Shown here: one piece after another, positions 1-13,009 of the stretch
How the letters are laid out: each line of letters starts with the position of its first letter
How positions within the stretch are numbered: the stretch's first letter is position 1
DNA from: Taxillus chinensis
Lineage: Eukaryota > Streptophyta > Magnoliopsida > Santalales > Loranthaceae
Length of the DNA: 64,000 bases
NCBI GenBank assembly: GCA_023512835.1
Contig: CM042092.1
Span: 759,984-823,983, forward strand
Direction of reading: 5' to 3'
Program-made: the position numbers and the translations under genes
Notes under the pieces: generated by a model
Told to the model about the DNA's origin: nothing
The model's database searches: none
Seen by the model: only the letters and a program-made list of their open reading frames with translations

Positions 1-428
1 TCATCTATAATTACTACTATATTTCTGAATATATTTTAACAACAATACAAAATCTCTCACCCATCTCGAGTTCGATAATTAACACTTGACATCCGTGTAA
101 TCTTGACATGAAACTTAGTTTAAAGCGTGTTAAATCTCACATCATCCTAATTTTATTATTTCATATGAACCTAATTCATACCATCATGATCTCTTTAGGC
201 GAACAAAAGAACATTTGTCAACTTTGAGGGTAGTCAAGTCATCTTTATTATTAACAACTGATGTGCAATAAAGTTTATAGAAGGTTTCCAATTTTAATGC
301 AATCTGATTGCCGTCGATTACTCTGTCCTGTCAACCAATAGATACAGACAATGGTAAAAGAAGATAAGGTCTGTCATTTTATTATACACACCATATTTTG
401 AGGTCATGCTCGCATTGAGACCAATCAA
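1..428. other. 3' flank and probable 3' UTR of BCE2
   Basis: This AT-rich stretch lies downstream of the BCE2 stop codon on the minus strand. No open frame, RNA or repeat was recognised in it. The part next to position 428 is presumably the 3' UTR of the E2 transcript, but I see no unambiguous polyadenylation signal that fixes its end. Confidence 0.4.
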
Positions 429-3400
429 TCATCTCATATGCAAGAGCAGCAAATATGGCTTTTCAATGATTTTTTTCCACTCATTGCAGAATTTAGCAAC
501 AGTTGCTCCATCCAGAACTCTATGATCAGCACCAATATTAACCTGAGAGCGCAAAAAAGGCCAATGTAACACAACGATTATATCAGAAAATTTCTCAATC
601 CAATAATAGCCCACTATATTACATGTTTGGAAGTGGGAACTATTGCAACAATGGCCGCAGAAGAAAAATTATCACATCGTGTTTTGTCAAACATAGGAGT
701 TTCTGTTGTTCTGATTTGCTGGTTTTGTATTGTATGATACGATTAATATAAGGAAACAGAAGGATAATAATTATTAGTGATATTGGATGTAAATTTATAG
801 ACAAATAGTGGGTATAGAACTGTCAATGACAAATGAGTTAAGACAAATCCTCATTTAAAAAGCTGCATTTTGTTTTAAGGTTAAGTAAACTTGATGCAAA
901 AGAGATTTTTTACTTACGGTCATAATTGATGCTGGATAAATGCTCTCATCATCTGCTATCTGTGGAACTTTCTGGATACGACCAACTGCAATTATAGCTA
1001 CTTCAGGTACATTGAGAAGAGGAGATCCAAACTTTCCACCAATAGAGCCAATATTACTTAAAGTTATGGTTCCACCAGATATATCCTCAGGACTAAGCTT
1101 GTTATCCAATGCCATACTCTGCAATCTTGAGAGCTCCCTCGTTATCTGAAACATAACAAGGTTTTAATGATTAGACACACCTTGATATTGGAGAACGGAG
1201 AAGAATAGACGACTACTGGAAAGTCACATAAAACGTACCTCTGAGATAGAAAGTGACTGAACCTTCTTAATGTTTGGTACAACTAAACCATTTGAGGTAG
1301 CCATGGCAATTCCGATGTTGTGAGAGCCTATTAGGATTACAAATAATCAAGACCAGTAATTTAAAATAAAAATACACTTAACATAACTTGAAATTAGAGG
1401 TACTAGCAGTCAGACAAATGTTTCCAACATTTTAATGTGCATGACTGACACTTCAAAGTCCAATTAAAAAATTCTGATGTCATCAGGGGAAGTCCACTCC
1501 ACCATGAGAGGATTGGATGGGTAACAGAAATCAAGTCAACCTAGAAGGCCTATGAGAGTTTTCAATATGAGCTCATTGCGCTTTTTGACCACACTAATGT
1601 ATGGCAGTTCTTTACGTGTTAGCGTACTAGATACAACAGAATCAAGCAAAACACTCACAATCAAGTACCAAATCATGCTAACACAATTCCTTATTAATTA
1701 ACAGATTAGACTTTAATTTAAGAAAAGCATGCACCATAGAGACGCAGAGACATGGTAATTTTAAAACTCATGGCATATTTTTTCTCATACAACACAAAAT
1801 CGGTCAACTGTTACACAAAAATAAGCTTGCGTTAGATCTACAAACCTCTAAGGATAACTTCAGTTGACTGCTCATTGAAGCAACTATTCACCAATGGGTA
1901 TTTGTTCAATGCCATGGAAAGAGATTTTATCAATAATGGCAGGAATGTGCACTTAACCTCTGGATCAGAATTTTCCTTTTGGAAACAGGCCTTAAGCTCC
2001 ACAAAGGCATCACATTTTATCTCTTCAACATAATGAAAATGCGGAATTTTTGCAGCAAAAGTCATGGACTTAAACATTGCACGATGGAATCCCCTGCAGG
2101 ACAAAACGTAATGAAGCTGCTTAGTACATATTCCAATTAGAGACAGAAACACCATAGAACGCTGCCCAAAGATAAAGAATTCTCCCAACAGTCAACATGA
2201 TTTGTATTTTGTAGATGCCCTGGCTTAAATAGAATCAATGACTACTAATGACCATTGTCAAACTAGCATAAAGCAATGCAGTAGCCTTCGTCACCAACAA
2301 AGAAAAGGTTCTAGAAAAGCAACTATCACAATCAAATTCAACCATATAAGGAAGTAAGAAGTTTACATCTTCACATATTGTATTCACCTATGATGGCATC
2401 ATTATTGCATATTATGAAAAAAACATTAATTAGAGAATTATATCCAGCTTACTTACACTTGGGTTTTTGAATCCTTGATGGTCATAGAAGAAGCTAAATA
2501 GTAAAGGGATATGTGCGGCTTGAAGTCTTTAGTCATTTCTTAAATAATTACCTTAGAGTCAGTATCCTATCTTCATGGTGCCATGCCTCTCTAGCTGATG
2601 TATATAGGCAATTCTCTTCTTGTCCAATAAAACTTTCTATGGAACTAACAACCGAGGGGGGGAGACTTTTCTCTAACAATTCCTTTGTGAACACCATAGT
2701 CGAGAACATCTTCTTCAGATACCCTCCCATCTCTCCCAGTTCCTTGGACATCACTTATATTTATATCATACTTTTTTGCCAGGTTTCGGACAGCAGGAGT
2801 GGCCAAAACCCTTCCTTTGTTATGTCTATTCTGTAAACTACTCGAGTCAGATATTTCTGAATCTAATGACTTTATACTCTCCACATCATCACAAGTATGT
2901 GAAGGATCCATGGATTCTTCAACATACATCTTCAATAGAGTTTCACCAACCTGAAACTTAGAAGTGCTTTTGTTAGAAGTGGCTAGTAGTTACATGACAT
3001 ACCCTAGACAAAAAAAAAAAACTGATCCAATGCTAATGCTTGTTTTTAACTGTCCATCATTGAATAAGCATTGCTTAAAATAAATCTTAATGCTTCCAAC
3101 TGTCTAAAATGTTTCTCACAATAATCAACCCATTATATGCAAACAACAATAATCAATGCAAATCCATTATTCAGATTAATTTTCAACAGTCAAGTGGAAG
3201 AAGATGTGAGGCAAAATTGGAAGATACCTGCACATAATAGTTTATCTCATTATTAAACTCATAGATTGTCAATTGACACAATGACACCAAAATATGATTA
3301 TCACTGCCCAGATGACAATTCCATGCATACGTGGATTAAAAAAAACAGATTACGCTGAATTATTACCTTGACAATGTCACCAGGAACATGGAGAATCTGA

Positions 3401-4502
3401 GAAACTTTTCCTTTGTAACGGCTGGTTATTTCTATGGTAGCTTTGTCACTCTGGACTGCACAAAGTCGTTGAAATTCATCAACATCTTCCCCCCTGCCAA
3501 TCCAAGTTTTATATATCATTTCCTTCTAGTCCACCAAACTAATAAAGGTAGGCCTCATTATGCATATGAATACAAGACAAAAGGAAATTGTGTATCTAAC
3601 TGGAAACAGCATATCAGGTCTGGTCATCAGAGAGCTTAGAAAAAAGTTTGCAACCAAGATGATATAACCAAATTGTTAAACAAGCATATTTTCCCACCTC
3701 ACAAACAAACCAGCTGAGAAGTTCACATTCGGCAATACCTTCACCCGTTTGTGCCAAATTTACATCAACTATCCCACCCACTGGAAGATCAACCAAAGTT
3801 TTGCTTGAAAAATGAATCCTGCTCATGTTATATGGCATGTTCACCTATACAACGGGGATAGGGAAATGTGAATGAGAAGCTTATATTTACTTCTGTTCTC
3901 AGAATAATTGAAGCCCACCAAGTCATATTAACATGACTGCAGAATCTGATAACTATTGATGCACCTGACTTAGGTATGACAATTGACAAGCAGCCACATA
4001 CTGACCAACATCCGGGTGGCAATTACAAATCTTAAGTATGAATTATGAAATGCAAATCACAATAAACCATTGATATCAGCATCCATGCATGTAAGCTCAA
4101 TATTTTTGCTTCATCTGGAAAGATAATAATCTATGAACCAGTCCATAAGTTACATTTAAACTTTATTGTACGAGTATAATCATAAAAATCGCGGCAACCG
4201 AGACGAACAACACAACATTTGATACATGCCACGTACCAAGAAATACGGATTTTCAATGAAAACTAAACTCAACTCTCGGTCTCCGAGCTTCGTTAAACGC
4301 ATTAATAATTGAACAGACTTACAACGATTGGCTTCTTGTCGAACAAAGGACCAGAAACGGGAGCGAATCGGTAGAAACCCGACCGAGGCTGCTGCTGCGA
4401 CACTTCTATTTGCAGCGACGATGACGAGGCGTGCGAAGACAGACATCGGCGAAGGTGATCATTAGATAGCTTGCTCTGCTGCAGAAGCCTCCGATACATC
4501 AT
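429..4502 (-). CDS. BCE2: Branched-chain 2-oxoacid dehydrogenase E2 (dihydrolipoyl transacylase), mitochondrial
   Basis: E2 core subunit of the mitochondrial branched-chain 2-oxoacid dehydrogenase. It passes acyl groups from E1 to CoA in Leu/Ile/Val breakdown. The exons I derive (5' to 3' on the minus strand) are 4502-4323, 3844-3698, 3493-3367, 2950-2552, 2093-1846, 1327-1239, 1145-918 and 542-429, all with GT-AG borders. They give about 509 residues, close to plant E2 proteins. The N-terminus MMYRRLLQQ is Arg-rich and poor in acids, like a mitochondrial presequence. A lipoyl domain with the lipoyl-lysine motif QSDKATIEI follows, then a peripheral subunit-binding domain (TPAVRNLAKKY, GTGRDGRV), then the acyltransferase domain ending in the catalytic HxxxDG motif (ADHRVLDGA). 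The start is the first ATG in frame; the frame is open further upstream but without an ATG. Two homopolymers, six C at 3489-3494 and seven G at 2656-2662, each hold one base too many for the reading frame. All other splice phases agree, so I favour assembly error over a pseudogene. Confidence 0.94.
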
Positions 4503-4692
4503 CGTGAAGGTGATGTTACAGAGGAACTGCAGAAGTGGCCTGAAGTGAGTTGATGTTCGACAACGATCGGAGATGGTACTTATGCCGTCGTCGTGTGATT
4601 TTGTTGCTCCGGACCTCCGGTGCCCGTGGTGAACAGTGATCACTGTCTCTGTGATACACTCTCTCTGCCTCCCTCCCTCCCGTTTAACTTTG
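4503..4692 (-). promoter_or_regulatory. BCE2 leader and truncated proximal promoter
   Basis: Only 190 bp separate the BCE2 ATG from the inner edge of the target duplication of a Mutator-like element. This short stretch must hold the 5' UTR. It contains a pyrimidine-rich run (4656-4682 on the plus strand) and a perfect 14-bp palindrome, ACAGTGATCACTGT, at 4633-4646. No clear TATA box is visible, so promoter function may now depend partly on the adjacent TIR. This is inferred from position only. Confidence 0.45.
4684..4692. repeat. Left target-site duplication of MULE
   Basis: TTAACTTTG here matches TTAACTTTA at 13880-13888 in 8 of 9 positions. A 9-bp duplication is the usual size for Mutator-superfamily insertions. 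Confidence 0.8.
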
Positions 4693-4865
4693 GGATTTTA
4701 GTTCGCTACGGATGTTCGCTTTATCCGCACTGCGGCTAAATTATTTAGATCACGCCATGTCATCAATTCACACGACGATTAAAAATAATTTCAAATGCGG
4801 CACATAATGTAGTTTAAGGTTCACGCTAGTAGCTGTCTCTACCAAACGCTTCACTCCCCTCTTTG
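4693..4865 (+). repeat. Left terminal inverted repeat of MULE
   Basis: The reverse complement of 13707-13879 aligns with this segment over about 170 bp with scattered mismatches and small indels. Shared blocks include GAGTTCGCTACGGATGTT-like sequence, ATCACGCCA, AATTCACAC, TTAAAAATAAT and GGCACATAATGT. The inner limit is approximate because similarity fades in a pyrimidine-rich stretch. Confidence 0.85.
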
Positions 4866-6568
4866 CAGTAATAAGTCAGGCGGGCGTCCAACCAATGAGT
4901 CCTGAGAGTGGAATTTGATGCTATAGGTTAGAGAATTTGACATGTAAAACGGTATCTTGAAGATTTATACGAACGTGCCGACTCGTGGCAGAGTGCAACT
5001 CAATTTTATATACGGATTTAAACGAATTGAGTAGGTGAATATGTAAACTCGTATGCTTTTACGATTTAAAACTCGAGAGAAAACAAAAACCTTCTATGCT
5101 ACTTCTATGTTGTCTAGCAGTCACCCTCCTTCGCCCCAATAACCCGGCCATCTCCGAGCAGCAGCCCTTCCCTAGCACCGTTAGATTGCTGCCTCCTCGC
5201 AAGTATGCCAAACAGTCCAACGTGTTCACCACGCTCCTCAAGCACTCTTGATCCATATCTGCCACCCCCGTCTCCCATGCCACGAACTTCGTCGCCACTA
5301 ATGCCACCATGGCAATTAGGAAAGCGCTGTCGCCCGTGAGTTCTTGAGTAGACCCTTTGTTTTATGTGTACTTTTAAAATCCTAATTGTGAGATGTTTAC
5401 GTTCTTGAATAATAAGTAATAAATAAATAAATATAGATTTTTTCTCTTTTAATTTCTCAAAGCATTGCCTTTATTTGGTGCCTTTTCAATTTATTCTTTG
5501 TGAGATTGCTATATGAAAGGCTTTAATCTTGGTTGTTATTCTTGCTGTTTGCCAGAGATTACTTTGGTTAATTTAGTGAGTTGGGAAGAACTTAGAGTGA
5601 ACACAATAATTATAGATTTTTCATTTCCTTTGTGGCATATACCTTTTCTATTTGATACAGGTTTTAACCTTTCTTCAATTTTTAGTAAAGTTGAACTAGA
5701 GTCTATTCATACGGTTTTCCTCATTTTCCATCTCTAATTCCAACTGTAGACCTGTTATATCATCTTTTGCTAACTTAAGAGCCTTTTGTAGTTCTTTTTT
5801 TTTTTTGGCGTAGAGAGATAAACTCATTCTGATCTATCTTTTCATTTTCTACAAAGATTATTTTCTTTAGTCTTCAGTGTCTTTAATTGTGACTTTGTAT
5901 TACCTATGCATCTCATTGAATTCATCTATAATTCTATGCAAGTGCTCTCTAAGTTCATCTATTATAAGTTGTAAGAGATTGAAGTCATTTCTTGATGATA
6001 CTTTTTGATAGGTGTAACTTTAGCATTACATTCTTGAATATCCTCTTAGTAAAAGTTAATATTCCTGGTTTTAATGTTACTTGGCTGATTTTAATTTTGA
6101 AATTTCATATTGATTTTAGAGGCTTTAACCTGTTAGAGGAAAAAGAGTGTTGTCTCCAAATGGATGGTCAAAGTTGTGGCAAATTAAAAAACCAAGGTTG
6201 GATGCCTAGTAGGCTCTTTCCTCACTTTTATATTATCTCATTTGTTGGGGTTTTGTTTCTCTTTGGAAATTGGGTTTATAAAAAAAATGATATTTTCTTG
6301 ATTATCTTCCTAATGTTGTATCACTACTCGGTGCAACCGCACGCTTTGCCAAATCAATGGCTTTATGATTATGGGTTGGTTTTTTTAGAATGGAGTTCAG
6401 GATTGATGACTTTATTCTATAGAGAGAGAGAGCTCATTTTACTATTTTATTCTAGAGGCTGTCCACCTATGATTGTTGTGACGGCTTGACTTGCTGATGG
6501 AGCAATTTATTTATTTACTTTTGATCTGCTTTATTATTAATTGATCAAATGTAATGATTAATTATCTA
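4866..6568. other. MULE interior, left part, no recognised gene
   Basis: This is AT-rich interior sequence of the MULE. A GC-rich patch at about 5110-5345 looks unlike its surroundings and could be captured host exon sequence, which MULEs often carry, but its translations contain stops and I recognise no protein. A 165-codon frame at 5992-6489 (plus) is Phe/Leu-rich and T-rich in composition and matches no family I know. I do not call it a gene. Confidence 0.4.
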
Positions 6569-9155
6569 TGTCACACCCCAGATTTTCCAGCACTGAGAAA
6601 CCGGTTAGTGATGTCCAATGGCTCACACCTAGGAGGATAAGGGGTTGGTGAATGGTCACCTAATAGGGCTCCCACAAGGGTGTTGCCCAAAACCTGTTAC
6701 AATCTTATACATGACATGCACAAACTATTCAAGAAAAACCACTCATGTAATAAAATAGTCTTACATGATAAATAGGGTCACCAACCCCAAAACACAATGT
6801 TTCAAATAGATATTCAATCTCAAATGAATTAAGTCCTAATCCCCAAACATTCTACATGAACTTAAATGAAATAAAAAATCCAATAATCGTGTTTTCTCAG
6901 TGGTGTAATCTCCTAACGCCTGTTAGGTCATGCAGAAAAAGACATTAAAGGTGGGTGAGCAAACCACAGCTCAGTAAGGGTTATGCTTCCTTAGACCAAC
7001 CCAACATCTCTTTTATAATATACTCAGTGCAGATATGTGCAGTATAATGTAATTAAAGTAACAGTAAACCACACACAAAGGATTCACGGGTAGTTCCCTC
7101 AATTGAACATAAACACTCGTATCCATTCCAGGACTGTTCCCTCAATGGAACTAAAAAAGGCATTTGTCGCACACGTATTCCAAATAAAATTTAAACTAAG
7201 TATAGCATAGGGCTAACATAGGTCGTTCACTAACCGGAGGACTTATAAAATTTAATTCAACTTATTCTTCAAGAAAAATAAAGAAAAGCTAAGTTAGAGA
7301 ATTGGGGGGTTTTGTGTGAAATTAAAATAAAATTAAATATGTAAATAAAACTAATTAACTAAAGATGCAATTGATTTAACCTCTCACTTCAATTATTATT
7401 TATCATTATCTTCTAAAAATATAATAACATATTTAAGGCCCCATAATTCAATTAAACCAAGACTCCATGATTTTAATTAAATTATAAATTCGCACTAGAA
7501 AGTAGACTTGAACATGTACCAATCCTAGGAACAATTATGTTTTGCATTCGGAAGACCAAATCGTTCACTATGAATAATAATCTTTACATCTCAAAATTAA
7601 TTAACCGCAATCACGAATTAATTACAATTAAAAATCATACTTTAAACAATCCACAATTAACTATAACCGCAAATTAATTGCAAAGAATTTAAAACAGATA
7701 GAGGAACGAATTGTAAACCATAGCACCTAAATAAATTATTAAATTGAAGAACCAAGATTCAAAATAACAATCGAAGTTTGAAGTTAAATCAAATACAGAA
7801 AATTAATTCATAGAAAATAAAATATAGGAACAGTCCTGCAGTGTTGCGCCGAAAGCCTTACCTGATGTGGGAATTGCTGCGGGCAATGGTGCTGGGCGTG
7901 AGGTGAAAGGTATGGAGACGGCGCTAGGCAAGATGGGTGTTGCTACGTGGTGGAGGTGGGCGTGATTCTTTCGGCGGCTCGTTGGGTCTTTTTTTAAATA
8001 TATAGGCACAGTCAAATAAATAATTGGAAACTGAATGCCGTGCGATGGAGCTGGGCGTGAGCATGGTTCTCTCTTCTTTTTAATCTTGTGCCCATACACG
8101 TAGAGAAAGCATACATTGAGAATAAATGCATGATTTCTTTCTTTAATTAAAAGAATGTGAGTCCATTATTTAATGCTTATGACAAAGATTATTCTCATGC
8201 TTGCCTGTAACACATTCAAGTTGCCATTTTCCACACATTAATTCCTATATCAAGGCCACAATTCTCAATTTAAAGCTCTCACATTGCCTGCACACCAAAT
8301 ACTACATGAATTTCAATTCCTAACTCCCGCATCGAATTACACATATAAAAAGATAAAAATTCTTCTAACAAAATAAATTATTTTTGATAACAAAACAAAA
8401 TTGCAAGTTAGCCCAAAGATTAATATCAATTGGAATAATTAAATTGGCAATCAAATTCACCAAAATTGATACTAAATTAGCAAAAGTGATCAAAAACCTT
8501 AAATAACTAAAATAGGGAAAAACATTATAAAAATGCATCAATTCAATAAAATATTAAATTAAAACTCATAAATTACATAAAAATTTAATGATAAATTAGG
8601 CAAGGATCGGAACCTCAATATCTCATGTCCAATCCAGGATTATCTCCTCAATGGAACCTCAACATCTCAGGCTCACTCTTGGACCATCCCCTCAATGGGA
8701 TCACAATTTCATACATCAAGCAAAATAACCAAAAGAACACACAAGCATCTCATGGAACATATCCACTAACAAACAAAAGTCCCACGCATGTACCCTAACA
8801 CATAGTGCACCTAACATATCATCACAACATCTCTATTTTATGCTTCACAACACAAAACACACACACACACATATAGAAATATATGTGTACATATATATAG
8901 ATATCAGTTTATCACAGTACCACAAGGTCATATATCATAACACAATCTATCCCAAACTGGTACACCAAAATAGAGTTCGAAATTCCAAAATATGTCTTTT
9001 CATGCCCAATAAAACAAACTTAAGAGGACGAAACCACCTACCTCAAATCCGATTGTGTTAGGGTTTCAGCTTGAATGATCTTCCTTACTCCTTGCCCTAC
9101 TTCGATAGATGCCTCCCTCTTCCAAGAACACAACCGCAACAATCGAACCAACGAT

Positions 9156-9157
<2 letters not shown>

Positions 9158-9193
<36 letters not shown>
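9158..9193. repeat. (CT)n microsatellite
   Basis: About 17 CT units lie within the solo LTR. Every well-kept copy of this LTR family has such a tract at the equivalent place, (GA)n on the sense strand downstream of a TATA-like box, so it is part of the LTR rather than an independent microsatellite. Confidence 0.85.
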
Positions 9194-9195
<2 letters not shown>

Positions 9196-9239
9196 CCTCC
9201 AAAAAGAGAACCTAAAAAACCTTAAAATCGTAGACAAAT

Positions 9240-9600
9240 ATGATGTACATCAAAAACACTCGAGATCGACCACATCGACTACCATTCTCTCGCGTTGACC
9301 AGACATCCAGGTCGACCAATACCATTTCAGACTTGGTCAATATGCACCTAGATCGACCATGTTGATCGCATATTGACCCACGTCGACCAACCATCTCACG
9401 TCGACCAACACACTTGGGAAACCTCTCGGGAAACTGCTCAGGTCGACCTTGACCACACATCGAAAGTCATCTCGCATCGACCAAACTCTCTAGAAACTCC
9501 TTTGATCGACATCAACCAATTCACCACGCCAAAGGTTCGACCACGTCGACCAATCCCACATCGACTAAGGCTATATCGACCAAGCCTTCATACGAAAATC
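9240..9600. repeat. GTCGAC-rich hypervariable cassette of the LTR
   Basis: Five exact GTCGAC hexamers and many relatives (GATCGACC, CATCGACC) recur at irregular 15-40 bp intervals, often as part of GTCGACCAA. The same motif dominates the equivalent part of the inverted copy at 45800-46095. Sister LTR copies instead carry clusters of other palindromic hexamers. Function is unknown. Confidence 0.6.
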
Positions 9601-9816
9601 TAACTTAGCTTTTCCGAAATAATTTGGCTTCGGGGTGTTACCCCGGAATCCCCGCAAAGGGCGTTGCCCCATTGACCTTTGCTCGTGACCGGTCGATGAG
9701 ATCCCCACCGAGGTGCTGCGCTCTCGGACCCCCGTTAACTATATGGACAAGAGTCATTGCCCAAATGCATGAATAACTAACTTCTCAAATCCCCAAACAC
9801 GGGTCATTACAATCTA

Positions 9817-10994
9817 CTTATTTCTTATTACTGTCAACTGGAAGCTTTGTAAGAACTTATTAGAATAGCAATTTAATTTGATACGCAATAATTCTCAAAC
9901 TGAACCTTTAATTCTTGATTTAGTCTATTGAGAATTCTCGATTTGAATCGGAAAATAGTGCTCTAATTCTCAAATTGAATTTCTAATTCCTGAACCAAAT
10001 CGAGAATTAGAGCTTCAATTTGGTTTGGAAATTAGAGGTTCAATTCATGAATTAGAGTGCTAATTTTTGAACTGAACCTATAATTCTCGATTTAATCTAT
10101 TGACTTTGGTACGCTGGGTATTTTTTTGGGCTTCTTTGACTAGGTGTTTTTGGCAAATGCGGTGTATGAAGACAATATTTATGCTTCTCCAAACTGATTT
10201 TTTGGTACAAAAACATAGCACATAATGTAGTAAGGAATGTGAGAAACCTTGCACATTTTGATTTAACTAAAACAAGTTAGAAGTCCATATTTATACAATA
10301 TACATGAACAAAAAAAGAAATAGGAAACACAAGATTTTGATAGACTAAAATCTGGGAATTGGATGGCCAAAATTGGTTACAAGCTAAACGTCAAGCTAAG
10401 AAAATTGGTTATGTCCTGGCAATACTGTGCAGGAGGGTTGCCAAGCTCAATGAAGTGTCAAGCAAGAGCCCTCCACAATTTTATTGTAATTATTCTTGAA
10501 AGCTTTCGAATGTTTGAGTTATATAAGAAGTCATCAAAGGCATTAGATGGCCAAAGTTATTACAAACTACTTGAGGTACATTAGTCGATACTTGTACACA
10601 AGAATAAATCATATGAATAAGTAGCAAATAGGTAAATTAGATCATGACAATTGATAACTAATATGATTGTTTAAAAATAAAAATGTTATTTATATCTCAT
10701 TCTAGCTTGATATGATTATGAAGTTTGCGATGGTAAAGGTGCACACAAAGAATTACTAGCCAAATGATGGGTGTAAGAAGATATCGACAATCAAAGAAAA
10801 AAATTTAAATAATATAAAATGAATAATTGCTTCTATATGCATATTGAGATTACCATTTCAGAACATTGGGATTCAGAGAGGGAATGGACATGATCAAGAC
10901 GATCCCTGTTTTTCAGGAATAATATATTATCACCTTTAGTAAAAAAATTATTTAAACAACTAAAAATCTATGTATGCAAAAAGAAGAATATGTT
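9817..10994. other. MULE interior, noncoding
   Basis: This is AT-rich MULE interior. From about 9870 to 10090 short motifs related to AATTCTCGATTT and its complement alternate several times, giving a degenerate inverted-repeat texture. No gene was recognised. Confidence 0.4.
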
Positions 10995-13009
10995 ACCTTA
11001 TATTTAGATCTTTTTACCCGTTGCAAAGCCTTTTTCCATTGCACTCTTAATTCTTCTTCTCCCTCGAAAAGGATCTTGTCTAGGCTTCAATCTATTACCT
11101 TGAATGATAGGCGTTGCATCTTCATATTCATGAGGGGTTGGAAAGAAAGTGATTGGACTTCAATCCCTATTGATAATTCATACATGTGAGTATGTATCAT
11201 ATGTTCAATTTCCTCGTGCAATCGCATGCCAGTCTGAAGAGTATATGTATAAACATCTTAAAATTGTGCGGCTCAATATGATATTTTTTATTAAACCTTG
11301 CAAAGATGCTTAGCGCATTTTGATTCTTCTAAATTTAGGTTTACATTAATGATGTATTAGTGTATGTCACTAACATTAGTTGACCTTGCATTTGTAGTCC
11401 ATCTCTTCATGATGTGATGGGTAGGAATTTCAATACAATTTATACCATCCCTCAATACTTTAATAGTATGAGAATATAGGATATCATTTGTTTCAAAGTG
11501 TGTACAACTACACATCAAATAATCATCCATACTCCTCTTCACATTCCAAATCCAACTTTGTACGGATTTTCACCATCCAAATCCAAATATCATGAGCTTG
11601 AATAAATAGTTCTAAAGATCTCCTATACTCTTCCTGGAACAATTAAAAAAAATTCATGTATATATTTTCCTCAAACTCTCAACCATTTTCACTCCTATTT
11701 GCACTTTTGGCAACCTATGACACAAGTTATAATCAAAATTAAGTTCTTTTTATCTCTTGTCAACAAGGATCCTTTCGAAGCGAGTGAAAAATTGAACGAG
11801 ATCATTATCCGACTTCAAATAATTTTTTTAATGCTGCATTAAAACTCTCATTGAATTGAGTACTTTTCATCCCTGCACACCAATGGTATCTCGTGTAGTA
11901 GTGTGCCCATTTATGGAGCCACCTATTTTCATGGATGTTGTGCTCTTACAGCATTTTCTCCCATTCATCCAAAAAGTGAACCTCCTCATCAATATTTTCC
12001 ATTAAATAGGCAATCTTGCCTTTAATACTACTATTGCATGAAGAAGAGGTTTCTCTAATGTTGTTGATGTGCTTAAGGGCATTTTGAATTATATGCCACT
12101 TACATAAGTGATGGAAAGTCGTAGGCAACTCTTCAGTGATTGTAATTGCCATGCTAGTATCCTAATCAGTTAAGATCGTTTATGGTGCCTTTTTAGACAT
12201 AGCATTTAAAAATGTCCTAAACAACCATTTGAAAGACTCTACTATCTCATCATACATTAATGCAACACCAAAATGACAGTTTTCCTATGATGATTCAAAC
12301 CCACAAAGATAATAAAGGGACAATGTTCATTATTAATCTTGTAGGTTGTATCAAAGCTCACTGCATCACCAAATATGGCGAAATCCATTATCATCTGAGC
12401 ATCCGCCCAAAAAGATGGGTTTGCTTGTGCCTGTTTCTTAAAATATTCCTGTATACTTCCGGTTTTACCATTTAACAAGTTCTTCTATCTTCTTCTCGTA
12501 ATGTAGTTATGTTGATCTAGTTTTGTAAATCCAAGGCATTCCCTCCCCCCAGATTTTCTACTGAACAATTCATATGTAGACCATAGACGTATGCCAAAAT
12601 GGTCCACCAACTCAATTTTTGCACCTTGAATTTCAGAAATCCCATGTTGCAAAGTTGTCATATGAGAGCACTCAGACTTGACAAATGGATGATTATGCTC
12701 TTTTTTAAATAGATAAATTTCATATTTGCCTTTTCTTTTGTTCATCCTAATACCCAAAATAGCCTCGCATCCACACCTTGTCTCAGCACTTGGATTTTTA
12801 GGTGAATGATCTCTCTTTTTTTTATATGCGAACCCCCTATTTAGAACAAACATATACTCTTGTCACCTTTCCTGTTTCTTTGTTCTTCGCACAGTAGTCC
12901 TTTCGTATGCTAAAGCCACACTACCTACCATATTCATTATCAATTTTTATGCTAATTCTTCACTGTCAAACTCCATACCTATCTTAGGTGTGCATTCTTC
13001 AATATCCAT
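10995..13009 (-). pseudogene. FAR1/FHY3-like (MURA-type) transposase relic
   Basis: Pieces of a FAR1/FRS-family protein appear in order on the minus strand. First is an N-terminal FAR1 DNA-binding domain (PKIGMEFDSEELA, CGFSIRKDYCAKNKETGKV) with in-frame stops. Next is a DDE-type transposase domain with the first catalytic Asp (FDTTYKINNEHCPF, about 12340). Then comes the second Asp block, where the usual TDQD has become TD-stop-D (TAG at 12162-12164), followed by HHLCKWHI. After it a SWIM zinc finger (MCSCTHFETNDILYSH) has Tyr where a zinc-binding Cys is expected. Last is a basic tail (DPFRGRRRIKSAMEKG) near 11050-11130. Multiple stops and frame changes make it non-functional. It lies between the TIRs of the MULE and is presumably its former transposase rather than a host FAR1-RELATED SEQUENCE gene. 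Confidence 0.87.

Larger units (their letters stand above)
6569..9811 (-). mobile_element. Solo LTR of the TGTCACGCC family, inserted in the MULE
   Basis: On the plus strand it begins TGTCACACCCCAG and ends GGGTCATTACA, with the perfect 5-bp duplication ATCTA at 6564-6568 and 9812-9816. TG...CA ends, a 5-bp duplication and absence of coding sequence identify a solo LTR. In the sense direction (minus strand) a (GA)n tract lies inside (9158-9193), with a GTCGAC-rich cluster on the upstream side. At 3243 bp it is long for an LTR. Assignment to a Ty3/gypsy chromovirus lineage such as Tekay/Del would fit the length but is a guess. Confidence 0.88.

Noticed and set aside
4503..4643. N-terminal extension of BCE2 to 4643
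   Set aside because: The upstream frame begins with GTG and has no ATG before 4502. The sequence from 4502 already looks like a mitochondrial presequence.
5992..6489. 165-codon frame inside the MULE
   Set aside because: Phe/Leu/Ile-rich product typical of T-rich noncoding DNA, no recognisable family, and no splice or start context.
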